Assembly (NCBI GenBank): GCA_964558235.1
Contig: CAZLCK010000005.1
Coordinates: 1 to 52,431, forward strand
Source of the DNA: CAZLCK01 sp964558235
Lineage (GTDB): Bacteria > Actinomycetota > Coriobacteriia > Coriobacteriales > CADBOM01
Length of the DNA: 52,431 nucleotides
Direction: 5' to 3'
The notes beneath the pieces are model-generated. The model saw only the letters and a list, made by a program, of their open reading frames with translations, was not told where the DNA came from and made no database searches. A program made the translations under genes and the position numbers. Below, piece by piece: positions 7,381 to 14,629 of the stretch; the stretch's first letter is position 1, and each line of letters opens with the position of its first letter.

Positions 7381-8082
7381 ATGGGACAAAAGGTTTGCCC
7401 TGTTGGATTCCGTATCGGGATCACAGAGGAGTGGCGCAGCCGTTGGTATGCCGACAAGGACTACGCTAAGACTCTAGCAAACGATCTTGAGATCAAGAAA
7501 TATTTGCAAAAGCGCCTTGATCGTGCAGCGGTTTCTTCAATTGAGATTGAACGTGCTGGTGAGAAGGTCAAGGTTATTATCACAACCGCTCGTCCAGGTA
7601 TCGTTATTGGTAAAAAAGGTGCTGAGATAGAGCAACTAAGAAAAGAACTTATCGAAATTGTTGGCATCCATGTTGATATTGATGTTATCGAGGTTAAAAG
7701 ACCTGAGCTAGATGCTACTTTAATTGCACAGTCAATCGCTGAGCAGCTCGAAGGTCGTGTGGCATTCCGTCGCGCAATGCGCAAGGCTGTTCAGACTGCG
7801 ACTAAGTCTGGAGCTTTAGGAATTAAAGTTCAGTGTTCTGGACGTCTTGGTGGAGCAGAGATGTGTCGTCGTGAGTGGTATAGAGAGGGTCGTGTTCCTC
7901 TGCATACTCTTCGTGCAAAGATTGACTATGGCTTTGCGATTGCTTCTACCACAATGGGTTCAATCGGAGTAAAGGTTTGGGTCTATCATGGCGAAAAACT
8001 TCCTGGTATGCAGACTCCTAAGCCTGCACTTGAAGGCCCAACACGTCCGCAACGCCATCGTCGCGGCGAAGGAAGGAAGTAA
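7381..8082 (+). CDS. rpsC: 30S ribosomal protein S3
   Basis: S3 forms part of the mRNA entry channel and helicase. The 233 residues carry an N-terminal region (MGQKVCPVGFRIGIT) and a KH domain with the GxxG loop VIGKKGAEIEQL near residue 75. The C-terminal S3 domain has GRLGGAEMCRREWYREGRVP. The GGGGAGG at the end of rplV supplies its ribosome binding site. It is tightly packed between rplV and rplP. Confidence 0.98.
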   Translation: MGQKVCPVGFRIGITEEWRSRWYADKDYAKTLANDLEIKKYLQKRLDRAAVSSIEIERAGEKVKVIITTARPGIVIGKKGAEIEQLRKELIEIVGIHVDIDVIEVKRPELDATLIAQSIAEQLEGRVAFRRAMRKAVQTATKSGALGIKVQCSGRLGGAEMCRREWYREGRVPLHTLRAKIDYGFAIASTTMGSIGVKVWVYHGEKLPGMQTPKPALEGPTRPQRHRRGEGRK

Positions 8083-8085
8083 TCA

Positions 8086-8505
8086 ATGCTTATCCCTAAA
8101 CGTGTCAAGCATCGTAAGGTGCAACGTGGTTCCATGAAGGGTAAAGCCAAGGGTGGAACCAAGCTAAATTATGGCGATTTTGGAATTCAAGCTCTTGAGC
8201 CACATTGGATTACCAATAGGCAAATCGAGGCTGCTCGTGTTGCTATGACTCGTCAAATGAGACGTGGTGGTAAGGTTTGGATTACTATCTTTCCCGACAA
8301 ACCCATCACAAAGAAGCCTGCAGAGACCCGTATGGGTTCTGGTAAAGGTAATCCTGAGGAGTGGGTGGCTGTTGTTAAGCCTGGCAGAATCATGTTTGAG
8401 GTTGGACAAATTGACCCAGCAACTGCCAAAAGGGCTTTAGAACTCGCTATCCAAAAGCTCCCAATCAAGTGCAAGATCGTCAGCCGTGAGGACATGGGTG
8501 ATTAA
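8086..8505 (+). CDS. rplP: 50S ribosomal protein L16
   Basis: L16 organises the A-site region of the 50S subunit. The 139 residues begin MLIPKRVKHRKVQRGSMKG. They contain ITNRQIEAARVAMTR and RMGSGKGNPEEWVAVVKPG, the loop that carries the hydroxylated Arg in other bacteria. GGAAGG sits just upstream of the ATG at 8086. Its stop overlaps the rpmC start by one base. Confidence 0.98.
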   Translation: MLIPKRVKHRKVQRGSMKGKAKGGTKLNYGDFGIQALEPHWITNRQIEAARVAMTRQMRRGGKVWITIFPDKPITKKPAETRMGSGKGNPEEWVAVVKPGRIMFEVGQIDPATAKRALELAIQKLPIKCKIVSREDMGD

Positions 8506-8705
8506 TGATGAAGGCATCTGAAATAAGGGAACTTTCCAGTGAGGATCTAAACAAAGCTCTTAAAGATTCACGTGCTGAACTCTTTAATCTTCGTTTTCAA
8601 ATGGCTACGAGCCAGCTGGATAATACTGCCCGTATAAAAATGGTTAAAAAAGATATTGCACGAGTTTTGACTGAGATTCGTGCACGCGAGATCAAGACCG
8701 CGTAA
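8505..8705 (+). CDS. rpmC: 50S ribosomal protein L29
   Basis: L29 is a two-helix protein beside L23 at the tunnel exit. The 66 residues match: MKASEIRELSSEDLNKAL, then RAELFNLRFQMATSQLDN and a C-terminal helix. Two tandem ATG codons occur at 8505 and 8508. The first overlaps the rplP stop, so either could be used. The sequence MKASEIREL favours the second as the family-like N-terminus. Confidence 0.96.
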   Translation: MMKASEIRELSSEDLNKALKDSRAELFNLRFQMATSQLDNTARIKMVKKDIARVLTEIRAREIKTA

Positions 8706-8749
8706 AGAGACGTACAAAAGTTGCTTTTCGTAAAAAGGAGTTAGTTTAG

Positions 8750-9013
8750 TTGATGAGCGAAAACAGAAATAATAGAAAGGTCCGTCAGGGCGTTGTGGTC
8801 TCCGCGGTCAACGACAAGACTATTGTTGTTATGGTTCAGGAACGCAAGCCTCATAGGGTCTATTCAAAGATGGTTAACAGCACTAATAAGTTTCATGCTC
8901 ATGACGAGAACAATGAAGCAAGTGTTGGTGATACTGTCTCTATCATGGAGACTCGTCCCCTCTCCAAAAATAAGAGGTGGCGCTTGGTCGAGATTATCGA
9001 GAAGGCCAAGTAA
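8750..9013 (+). CDS. rpsQ: 30S ribosomal protein S17
   Basis: S17 is an OB-fold primary binder of the 16S 5' domain. The 87 residues include GVVVSAVNDKTIVVMVQERKPH, then YSKMVNSTNKFHAHDE and ETRPLSKNKRWRLVEI. A TTG at 8750 is directly followed by ATG at 8753. AAAAAGGAG ends at 8740, nine bases from the TTG and twelve from the ATG, so the start is uncertain by one codon. Confidence 0.97.
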   Translation: MMSENRNNRKVRQGVVVSAVNDKTIVVMVQERKPHRVYSKMVNSTNKFHAHDENNEASVGDTVSIMETRPLSKNKRWRLVEIIEKAK

Positions 9014-9076
9014 TCTAGTCGGTTAAATGGAAGCTTAATTAGTTTAAGTGTTTAGAGAAGCATTTGGAGGATTTCG

Positions 9077-9445
9077 ATGATTCAGCAACAGACCATGCTG
9101 GCCGTCGCCGACAACTCGGGTGCTAGGAAGGTGCAGTGCATCAAGGTTCTAGGCGGATCTAAGAGACGCTATGCAGGCCTTGGAGATATTATTGTATGTT
9201 CTGTTAAAGAGGCTACACCAAATGGCGGTGTCAAAAAGGGCGATGTTGTTCGTTGCGTTATCGTGAGAGTTAAAAAGGAAGTTAGGCGTAAAGACGGCAG
9301 CTATATAAAATTCGATCAGAATGCTGCTGTTGTTATTGACCAATCTGGTGCTCCACGTGGTACGCGTATTTTTGGCCCAGTCGCACGCGAACTTCGTGAG
9401 AAGAAATTCATGAAGATCTGCTCTCTTGCCCCTGAGACACTTTAG
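9077..9445 (+). CDS. rplN: 50S ribosomal protein L14
   Basis: L14 lies on the subunit interface and contacts 16S helix 14. The 122 residues begin MIQQQTMLAVADNSGARKVQ. They carry GDVVRCVIVRVKKEVRRKDGSY and the C-terminal GPVARELREKKFMKICSLAPE. TTGGAGG at 9064-9070 sets the start. It is followed closely by rplX. Confidence 0.98.
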   Translation: MIQQQTMLAVADNSGARKVQCIKVLGGSKRRYAGLGDIIVCSVKEATPNGGVKKGDVVRCVIVRVKKEVRRKDGSYIKFDQNAAVVIDQSGAPRGTRIFGPVARELREKKFMKICSLAPETL

Positions 9446-9461
9446 AAGGGAATTGTCAAAA

Positions 9462-9776
9462 ATGGCTATGAAAATTCGTAAGGGAGATCGCGTAAAGGTA
9501 ATCGCAGGTAAGGATAAGGGTGCCGAGTCCGAGGTTATGAGGTCTCTTCCTAAAGAGCATAAGGTTGTAGTTGAGAAGGTCGCTATCGCTAAGAAGCATC
9601 AAAGGCCTACTCAGGCAAATCAATCTGGCGGCATTTTAGAGATTGAAATGCCGATAGATGTTTCTAACGTCATGCTTATTTGCCCAAAGTGCAGCAAGCC
9701 GACAAGAGTTGGAGCTAATTTTGTTGATGGCAAGAAGGTTAGAGCTTGTAAGCGCTGTGGCGAAAATATTGACTAA
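9462..9776 (+). CDS. rplX: 50S ribosomal protein L24
   Basis: L24 is an assembly-initiating 23S binder with a KOW motif. The 104-residue product begins MAMKIRKGDRVKVIAGKDKG, and the ribosome binding site AGAAGGGA lies about ten bases upstream of the ATG at 9462. The frame is open further up, but that part overlaps rplN and has no family similarity, so I exclude it. Unusually for an L24, the C-terminal half has four cysteines (CPKC and CKRC), a likely zinc ribbon. Confidence 0.96.
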   Translation: MAMKIRKGDRVKVIAGKDKGAESEVMRSLPKEHKVVVEKVAIAKKHQRPTQANQSGGILEIEMPIDVSNVMLICPKCSKPTRVGANFVDGKKVRACKRCGENID

Positions 9777-9778
9777 TC

Positions 9779-9841
9779 TAGCCTGATCTTAGTCTTTTTA
9801 AGAGAGGCTATGAGAGGATGTAGGGTCGGAAATCCTGCATC
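9779..9841 (+). promoter_or_regulatory. two hairpins upstream of rplE, candidate S8-type leader
   Basis: TAGCCT (9779-9784) pairs with AGGCTA (9805-9810), enclosing CTTA/TAAG. Then GATGTAGG (9817-9824) pairs with CCTGCATC (9834-9841), with one G-U pair and a nine-base loop. They fill the L24-L5 spacer, where E. coli S8 binds to repress the spc operon. Ligand identity is inferred from position only. Confidence 0.45.
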
Positions 9842-9869
9842 AAAGCTATTTAGAAAGGACATATTTAAG

Positions 9870-10415
9870 GTGACAACACCGCGTCTAAAAGAGGACTATA
9901 AGAACAGAGTTGTTCCACTGTTAGAAAAAGAGCTCAATATCACTAACATTAACCATGTCCCCAAACTAGAGAAGATCGTTGTTAATATGGGCGTTGGCCA
10001 AGCAGTCTCTGACAGTAAGCTTTTGGATTCTGCTGTTAATGATTTGCGTATTATCACCGGGCAACAGCCTGTTATTACAAAGGCTCGCAAGTCTATCGCA
10101 AGCTTTAAGATTAGGGCTGGTATGCCTATAGGATGTAAGGTAACTTTGCGTGGTAATAGAATGTGGGAGTTTCTAGATAGACTTATTTCCACTGCAATTC
10201 CTCGCATCAGGGACTTTAGAGGTCTTTCTGCTACAAGTTTTGATGGTAGAGGCAATTACACTTTTGGTGTTACTGAACAGCTAATTTTCCCTGAGATTGA
10301 CTATGACAAGATCGATAGAGTCCGCGGCATGGACATTACTCTCGTCACGACTGCGGAAGATGATAAAGGAGCCAGAGCGCTTCTTGATGCTTTTGGTTTT
10401 CCCATCAAGGATTAA
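9870..10415 (+). CDS. rplE: 50S ribosomal protein L5
   Basis: L5 binds 5S rRNA and the P-site tRNA in the central protuberance. The chosen start is GTG at 9870, ten bases after AAAGGA (9854-9859). It gives 181 residues beginning TTPRLKEDYKNRVVPLL after the start, the family length. Further features are NVGVG-like VVNMGVGQAV, QQPVITKARKSIASFKIR and the C-terminal RGMDITLVTTA. An in-frame ATG at 9810 would add 20 residues, but it falls in the leader hairpins and lacks a binding site. Confidence 0.96.
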   Translation: MTTPRLKEDYKNRVVPLLEKELNITNINHVPKLEKIVVNMGVGQAVSDSKLLDSAVNDLRIITGQQPVITKARKSIASFKIRAGMPIGCKVTLRGNRMWEFLDRLISTAIPRIRDFRGLSATSFDGRGNYTFGVTEQLIFPEIDYDKIDRVRGMDITLVTTAEDDKGARALLDAFGFPIKD

Positions 10416-10433
10416 CAAGGGAGGGAATTACTC

Positions 10434-10619
10434 GTGGCGAAGAAATCTATGATCGCTAAGGCTAAAAGAGAGCCTAAATTTTCTACTCGTCAGCACAATA
10501 GATGCTCACGTTGCGGACGCCCAAGAGGCTATTATCGCAAATTTGGACTTTGTCGTATATGCCTAAGAGAGCTTGCAAGTAGAGGCGAGCTTCCAGGTAT
10601 TCGCAAGGCTAGCTGGTAA
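10434..10619 (+). CDS. rpsZ: 30S ribosomal protein S14, zinc-binding type
   Basis: This short S14 is 61 residues, which is the zinc form; the zinc-free form is about 90-100. Two CxxC pairs occur, CSRCG and CRICL near residues 24 and 40. The family segment RCGRPRGYYRKFGLCRICLR lies between them, and the C-terminus is LPGIRKASW. The start is GTG at 10434 with GGGAGGG upstream. It follows rplE by 18 bases. Confidence 0.97.
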   Translation: MAKKSMIAKAKREPKFSTRQHNRCSRCGRPRGYYRKFGLCRICLRELASRGELPGIRKASW

Positions 10620-10631
10620 GTTTAGCCTTAT

Positions 10632-10680
10632 AGATTTTATCCGGCCGAACAGGCGCTCAGATTATCGATAGATAAAAACT
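10632..10680 (+). promoter_or_regulatory. long-range hairpin before rpsH
   Basis: AGATTTTATC (10632-10641) pairs with GATAAAAACT (10671-10680) at nine of ten positions around a 29-base G+C-richer loop. It lies in the 98-base S14-S8 spacer. It could regulate S8 onward or only protect the message. No T-run follows, so it is not an obvious terminator. Confidence 0.35.
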
Positions 10681-10717
10681 AGGGCGAACCAACGGCAAGA
10701 TGAATTAGGAGGATTTA

Positions 10718-11116
10718 ATGAGTGTAACTGATCCAATCGCGGATATGTTAACGCGCATCCGTAACGCAAACTCCGCGTCAAAGGACTCGGTGAAGATGCC
10801 TTCAAGCAAGAAGCTTGTGGCAATAGCTCAAATTATGAAAGATGAGGGCTATATTGCTGGTTATGAGGTTATCGAGGCTCAACCGCAAAACGAGCTAGTG
10901 ATTACTTTGAAGTATGGCCCAAAGAAGACGAAGGTTATTCGCGGCATTCGCCGTATCTCTAAACCGGGTCTTCGTATCTATGCTGGAAAGAATGATCTTC
11001 CAAGAGTTTTGGGCGGTCTAGGAACAGCAATTATCTCAACCTCGCAAGGCGTTATGGCAGATCGTGACGCTCGTAAAAAGGGAATCGGCGGGGAAGTCCT
11101 CGCTTATATCTGGTAG
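10718..11116 (+). CDS. rpsH: 30S ribosomal protein S8
   Basis: S8 is a primary binder of 16S helix 21 and the repressor of the spc operon in E. coli. The 132 residues begin MSVTDPIADMLTRIRNAN. They contain the RNA-binding C-terminal half with ISKPGLRIYAGKNDLP and STSQGVMADRDARKKGIGGE. AGGAGG at 10708-10713 sets the ATG. It is preceded by a 98-base spacer, larger than most in this cluster. Confidence 0.98.
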   Translation: MSVTDPIADMLTRIRNANSASKDSVKMPSSKKLVAIAQIMKDEGYIAGYEVIEAQPQNELVITLKYGPKKTKVIRGIRRISKPGLRIYAGKNDLPRVLGGLGTAIISTSQGVMADRDARKKGIGGEVLAYIW

Positions 11117-11144
11117 ATGTTCGGGTATTGAAAGGAGTGTAAGC

Positions 11145-11690
11145 ATGTCTAGGATCGGTAGGATGCCAATCGCAATACCCGACGGAGTCGAAGTAAAAAT
11201 CGATGGCACCAATATGACTGTTAAAGGTCCAAAAGGCGAGCTAAGCAATACTTTCTCTGAGCTAATCAGCTTTGAGATAGAAGATGGACAGCTTCATGTT
11301 AAAAGAGCTAACGATGAGGCAGAAGCCCGTTCTTTGCATGGTTTAACAAGGACTTTAGTCTCTAATATGATTACTGGAGTTACTGAAGGGTATTCCAAGA
11401 AGCTTGAGCTTGTTGGTGTTGGATATCGTGCAACTCTAAAAGGCTCTGATCTTGAAATGTCACTTGGATATTCTCATCCTGTTGTTGTTAAAGCTGTTGA
11501 AGGTATCAAGTTTGAGTGTCCATCTCCTAATGAGATTATCGTTAGCGGAATTGACAAGCAAAAGGTTGGCCAAGTTACAGCTGACATTCGTAAATGGAGA
11601 GCACCTGAACCCTATAAGGGCAAGGGCATTCGTTATGAAGGTGAATACATCCGCCGCAAGCTTGGTAAGGCGGCAGGCGCAGCGTCATAG
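11145..11690 (+). CDS. rplF: 50S ribosomal protein L6
   Basis: L6 lies near the sarcin-ricin loop and the factor-binding site. The start at 11145 follows AAAGGAG (11131-11137), giving 181 residues beginning MSRIGRMPIAIPDGVEVKI. Two repeated L6 folds are visible. The C-terminal one has the conserved KWRAPEPYKGKGIRYEGEYI near residue 155. An upstream open stretch overlapping rpsH is not part of it. Confidence 0.97.
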   Translation: MSRIGRMPIAIPDGVEVKIDGTNMTVKGPKGELSNTFSELISFEIEDGQLHVKRANDEAEARSLHGLTRTLVSNMITGVTEGYSKKLELVGVGYRATLKGSDLEMSLGYSHPVVVKAVEGIKFECPSPNEIIVSGIDKQKVGQVTADIRKWRAPEPYKGKGIRYEGEYIRRKLGKAAGAAS

Positions 11691-11694
11691 CGTG

Positions 11695-11715
11695 ACGTTT
11701 ATAGCGCTTAAACGT
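11695..11715 (+). promoter_or_regulatory. hairpin between L6 and L18
   Basis: ACGTTTA (11695-11701) pairs perfectly with TAAACGT (11709-11715) around a seven-base loop. Just after it, ACGTATG occurs twice, ten bases apart. It sits 40 bases before the rplR start. The role is unknown. Confidence 0.4.
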
Positions 11716-11755
11716 ATGCGAACGTATGGTTTTGATTATTAGCTAGGAGTTATCG

Positions 11756-12124
11756 ATGGACAAGTCGAAGCAAAAGCTTTCAAATCTCAAGCGTCGCCAG
11801 CGCCGTGTAAGAGGAAAAATCTCTGGTACAACGGATCGCCCAAGGCTACGTGTTACGAGATCTAACGCTCATATTTATGCACAGGTTATTGACGACCGTG
11901 CAGGTAGAACAATCTGTTCTTGCAGCTCTTTAGATGCTGAGTTTAAGGCATCTGGCAAGAGTGGCTCCAATAAAGAGGGAGCTCAACTTGTAGGAGAGCT
12001 AGTAGGTAAGAGAGCAGCTGCTCTTGGAATTACCGAGATTGTTTTTGATCGCGGTGGAAGAATCTATCATGGTCGTATTCAGGCACTTGCTGATGGCGCT
12101 AGAAGCGCTGGATTAAAGTTTTAA
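11756..12124 (+). CDS. rplR: 50S ribosomal protein L18
   Basis: L18 binds 5S rRNA with L5. The 122 residues contain a basic N-terminus, RPRLRVTRSNAHIYAQVIDD, the segment LVGELVGKRAAALGI, and the C-terminal FDRGGRIYHGRIQALADGAR. AGGAG at 11744-11748 precedes ATG 11756. rpsE starts 12 bases after the stop. Confidence 0.98.
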   Translation: MDKSKQKLSNLKRRQRRVRGKISGTTDRPRLRVTRSNAHIYAQVIDDRAGRTICSCSSLDAEFKASGKSGSNKEGAQLVGELVGKRAAALGITEIVFDRGGRIYHGRIQALADGARSAGLKF

Positions 12125-12136
12125 GGGAGGAGAGGC

Positions 12137-12652
12137 ATGCCACGTAAACAAACACAGGCTCCCGAGCTTCAAGAGCGCGTCGTTTATATTAATCGCGTCT
12201 CTAAGGTTGTAAAGGGTGGTCGTAGGTTCTCTCTTACCGCTCTAGTTGTTGTCGGCGATGGTAAGGGAAATGTTGGTGTCGGAATGGGTAAGTCCCAGGA
12301 GGTACCCATTGCAATTCGCAAGGGTGTCGAAGATGCCAAGAAGAATATGTTTAAGGTGCCAATTACTGCTGAGGGATCAATTCCTCATGAGGTATTTGGA
12401 CAATATGCTGCTGGTAAGGTAATGCTAAAGCCAGCTAGACCTGGTACAGGAGTTATTGCCGGCGGACCAGTTCGTGCTCTTTTGGAGCTTGCTGGCGTTG
12501 AGAACGTTTTGTCTAAGTCGCTTGGTACCAATAACGCTATGAATATCGTTAAGGCTGCAGCTGAAGGTCTAAAGCAGCTCTCCAGCCCGCAGGAAACTGC
12601 CGATAGACGTGGCGTGAGCGTCGGGCAGATCTTTGGCTGGAAGGAAGACTAA
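12137..12652 (+). CDS. rpsE: 30S ribosomal protein S5
   Basis: S5 helps form the mRNA entrance and affects decoding accuracy. The 171 residues include the double-stranded RNA-binding-like N-terminal domain with NRVSKVVKGGRRFSLTALVV. The C-terminal domain has GVIAGGPVRALLELAGVENV and KSLGTNNAMNIVKA. AAGGGAGGAG ends at 12132. rpmD follows after two bases. Confidence 0.98.
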   Translation: MPRKQTQAPELQERVVYINRVSKVVKGGRRFSLTALVVVGDGKGNVGVGMGKSQEVPIAIRKGVEDAKKNMFKVPITAEGSIPHEVFGQYAAGKVMLKPARPGTGVIAGGPVRALLELAGVENVLSKSLGTNNAMNIVKAAAEGLKQLSSPQETADRRGVSVGQIFGWKED

Positions 12653-12654
12653 AG

Positions 12655-12846
12655 ATGGCTGAGCAAAAGAAGACCCTTCGTGTCACGCAAATAAAGTCCA
12701 CAATTGGATATGCCGATAATCAGCGTCGCATTATTCGCTCATTAGGTCTTGGCAAGATTGGACGTTCACGTGACCATGTTGATTGTCCATCTGTACGTGG
12801 GATGATCTTTAAGGTCAAACATCTAGTAAAGGTTGAGGAGATTTAA
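12655..12846 (+). CDS. rpmD: 50S ribosomal protein L30
   Basis: L30 is a small surface protein of the large subunit, absent from some bacterial lineages. The 63 residues contain VTQIKSTIGYADNQRRIIRS, LGLGKIGRSRDHVDCPSVRG and the terminal VKHLVKVEEI, all family features. It is packed between rpsE and rplO, with the rplO ATG directly after its stop. Confidence 0.97.
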   Translation: MAEQKKTLRVTQIKSTIGYADNQRRIIRSLGLGKIGRSRDHVDCPSVRGMIFKVKHLVKVEEI

Positions 12847-13296
12847 ATGCAGCTTTCTGATCTAAAGCCGGCTCCCGGCTCAACAAGATCCCGCAAGCGC
12901 GTTGGCCGTGGTGCTGCTTCTGGACATGGCAAGACCGCTGGTAGGGGAATGAATGGTCAAAAGTCTCGTTCTGGCGGTGGGAAGAGAGTTGGATTTGAGG
13001 GAGGTCAAACGCCTCTAGCTCGTAGACTCCCAAAGCTTCCTGGGTTTAGAAATATCAACAGAGTTGAGTATATCGCAGTAAATGTCGATCGTCTTAACGA
13101 TAAGTTTGAGGCTGGGGACGTTGTTGACGGACAGTCTTTAGCTGAAAAAGGTATTATTAAACATGCCGACGATCTAGTTAAGATTCTTGGAAACGGAAAC
13201 ATTGATAAGAATTTGGTAGTTAGAGTCGACAAGATTTCAGCGAGTGCGGTTTCAAAGATTGAAGCTGCTGGAGGAAAGGTTGAGCCAGCTTGCTAA
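12847..13296 (+). CDS. rplO: 50S ribosomal protein L15
   Basis: L15 is a late assembly protein with a long disordered N-terminal arm. The 149 residues begin MQLSDLKPAPGSTRSRKRVG. They carry GKTAGRGMNGQKSRSGG and GFEGGQTPLARRLPKLPGF, then a globular C-terminal domain ending in KIEAAGGKVEPAC. The start is directly adjacent to rpmD. Its last seven bases overlap the secY start. Confidence 0.98.
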   Translation: MQLSDLKPAPGSTRSRKRVGRGAASGHGKTAGRGMNGQKSRSGGGKRVGFEGGQTPLARRLPKLPGFRNINRVEYIAVNVDRLNDKFEAGDVVDGQSLAEKGIIKHADDLVKILGNGNIDKNLVVRVDKISASAVSKIEAAGGKVEPAC

Positions 13297-14561
13297 AAGC
13301 ACTTATCAATGCGTTTAGGGTAGTTGACCTGCGCAAGAAGATTTTATTTACGATCTTCATTTTGATTCTATACAGGATCGGATGCTATATTCCTGTGCCT
13401 GGCGTCCCATTTTATGAGTTGGCAGATTATTTTGCCGATACTACTGGTGGACTCGCTATGCTCAATATGTTTGCCGGTGGCGCTCTGTCCTACTTCTCGG
13501 TGTTCTGCTTGGGCATAATGCCATACATTACTGCTTCGATTATCATGCAGTTGATGCAGGGCGTTATCCCATCGGTCTCTGCATGGGCAAGGCAGGGTGA
13601 ACTTGGAAGAAAAAAGATCACAAACGTTACACGTTGGATAACGCTTGTGATCTCTTTGTTAAATGCAATCGGATATCTCTTCCTGTTTAGAAGTGAAATT
13701 ACATTTAATACATCAGGACTTCCAGGGATATGGCTAACGAATATCGTTATAGTTGCAACTCTGGTTATTGGAGCTGCACTGATTATGTGGTTCGGAGAGC
13801 TTATCACTCAGCGTGGCGTTGGTAACGGTATGTCTCTTATCATCTTTGCCAATATCCTCTCGGGATTCCCACAAGCTGTTTTGTCCTCTTTACAAAGTGG
13901 AGATAACGGAATTTTAATCACTGCAATCATCATCGTGATTGTTCTGGCGGTAATTCCAGCAATTGTTTGGATTGAACGCGCTCAAAGAAGAATTCCTGTT
14001 AACTATGCAAAGCGTGTTACTGGACGTAGAGTGATGGGCGGCACATCTACATATATTCCTCTAAAGGTTAATGCTGCCGGTGTTATCCCAATCATCTTTG
14101 CTTCAGCTCTTATTTACTTGCCAGCACAGCTCTCAGCGATCTTTTCTGATGTCGATTGGCTAGGCGCTGTTGCTGATGCTGTAACAACTGGTTGGATTAA
14201 CTGGCCTGTTATGTTCTTGTTGATAGTCTTCTTTACATATTTTTATTCTTCGACTGTCTTTAATCCTGAACAAACAGCAGATCAGCTTAGACAAAATGGT
14301 GGCTTTATACCAGGAGTAAGACCTGGGACTGCCACAGTGCAATACATCAGAAATGTATTGCGTAGGATTACGCTGCCTGGCTCTATCTATTTGGGATTGG
14401 TCGCTATTGTTCCAACTATTATCTTCTATTTTACTGACAATGCTTTAGTTAGTGCTTTGGGCGGAACATCGATTTTGATTCTCGTAAGCGTTGGTCTTGA
14501 TACTATGAATAAGATTGAGAGCCAACTTAAGATGCATAATTACGAGGGTTTCTTTAAGTAA
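13290..14561 (+). CDS. secY: protein translocase subunit SecY
   Basis: SecY is the channel of the Sec translocon in the inner membrane. It has 423 residues and about ten hydrophobic segments. The first is FTIFILILYRIGCYIPVPGV, with the conserved GCYIPVPG. The plug region follows with LNMFAGGALSYFSVFCLGIM, and later comes the cytoplasmic loop ERAQRRIPVNYAKR with its essential Arg residues. The start is TTG at 13290 inside the end of rplO, with GGAGG about 15 bases upstream. A weak terminator-like hairpin precedes adk. Confidence 0.97.
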   Translation: MLKALINAFRVVDLRKKILFTIFILILYRIGCYIPVPGVPFYELADYFADTTGGLAMLNMFAGGALSYFSVFCLGIMPYITASIIMQLMQGVIPSVSAWARQGELGRKKITNVTRWITLVISLLNAIGYLFLFRSEITFNTSGLPGIWLTNIVIVATLVIGAALIMWFGELITQRGVGNGMSLIIFANILSGFPQAVLSSLQSGDNGILITAIIIVIVLAVIPAIVWIERAQRRIPVNYAKRVTGRRVMGGTSTYIPLKVNAAGVIPIIFASALIYLPAQLSAIFSDVDWLGAVADAVTTGWINWPVMFLLIVFFTYFYSSTVFNPEQTADQLRQNGGFIPGVRPGTATVQYIRNVLRRITLPGSIYLGLVAIVPTIIFYFTDNALVSALGGTSILILVSVGLDTMNKIESQLKMHNYEGFFK

Positions 14562-14580
14562 CAAATAATCTAGTTATCCT

Positions 14581-14610
14581 GTTAAAACATTTTGCAGGTT
14601 TAACTTTTTT
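14581..14610 (+). terminator. weak terminator or attenuator between secY and adk
   Basis: GTTAAA (14581-14586) pairs with TTTAAC (14599-14604), followed by six T (14605-14610). A rival pairing, CCTG with CAGG, shares part of the left arm. The stem is short and AT-rich, so partial termination is more likely than a full stop. Confidence 0.4.
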
Positions 14611-14629
14611 GAAAGGAAGCGTAACTAGG

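Noticed and set aside
7461..7784. Minus-strand open frame of about 107 codons inside rpsC
   Set aside because: The S3 frame is complete and conserved, and the antisense frame is Ser/Ile-rich without features.
9810..9869. N-terminal extension of L5 from ATG 9810
   Set aside because: The segment is part of two hairpins, lacks a ribosome binding site, and would make L5 longer than its family.
11064..11144. L6 start inside rpsH
   Set aside because: The family N-terminus MSRIGRMPI and a good AAAGGAG place the start at 11145.
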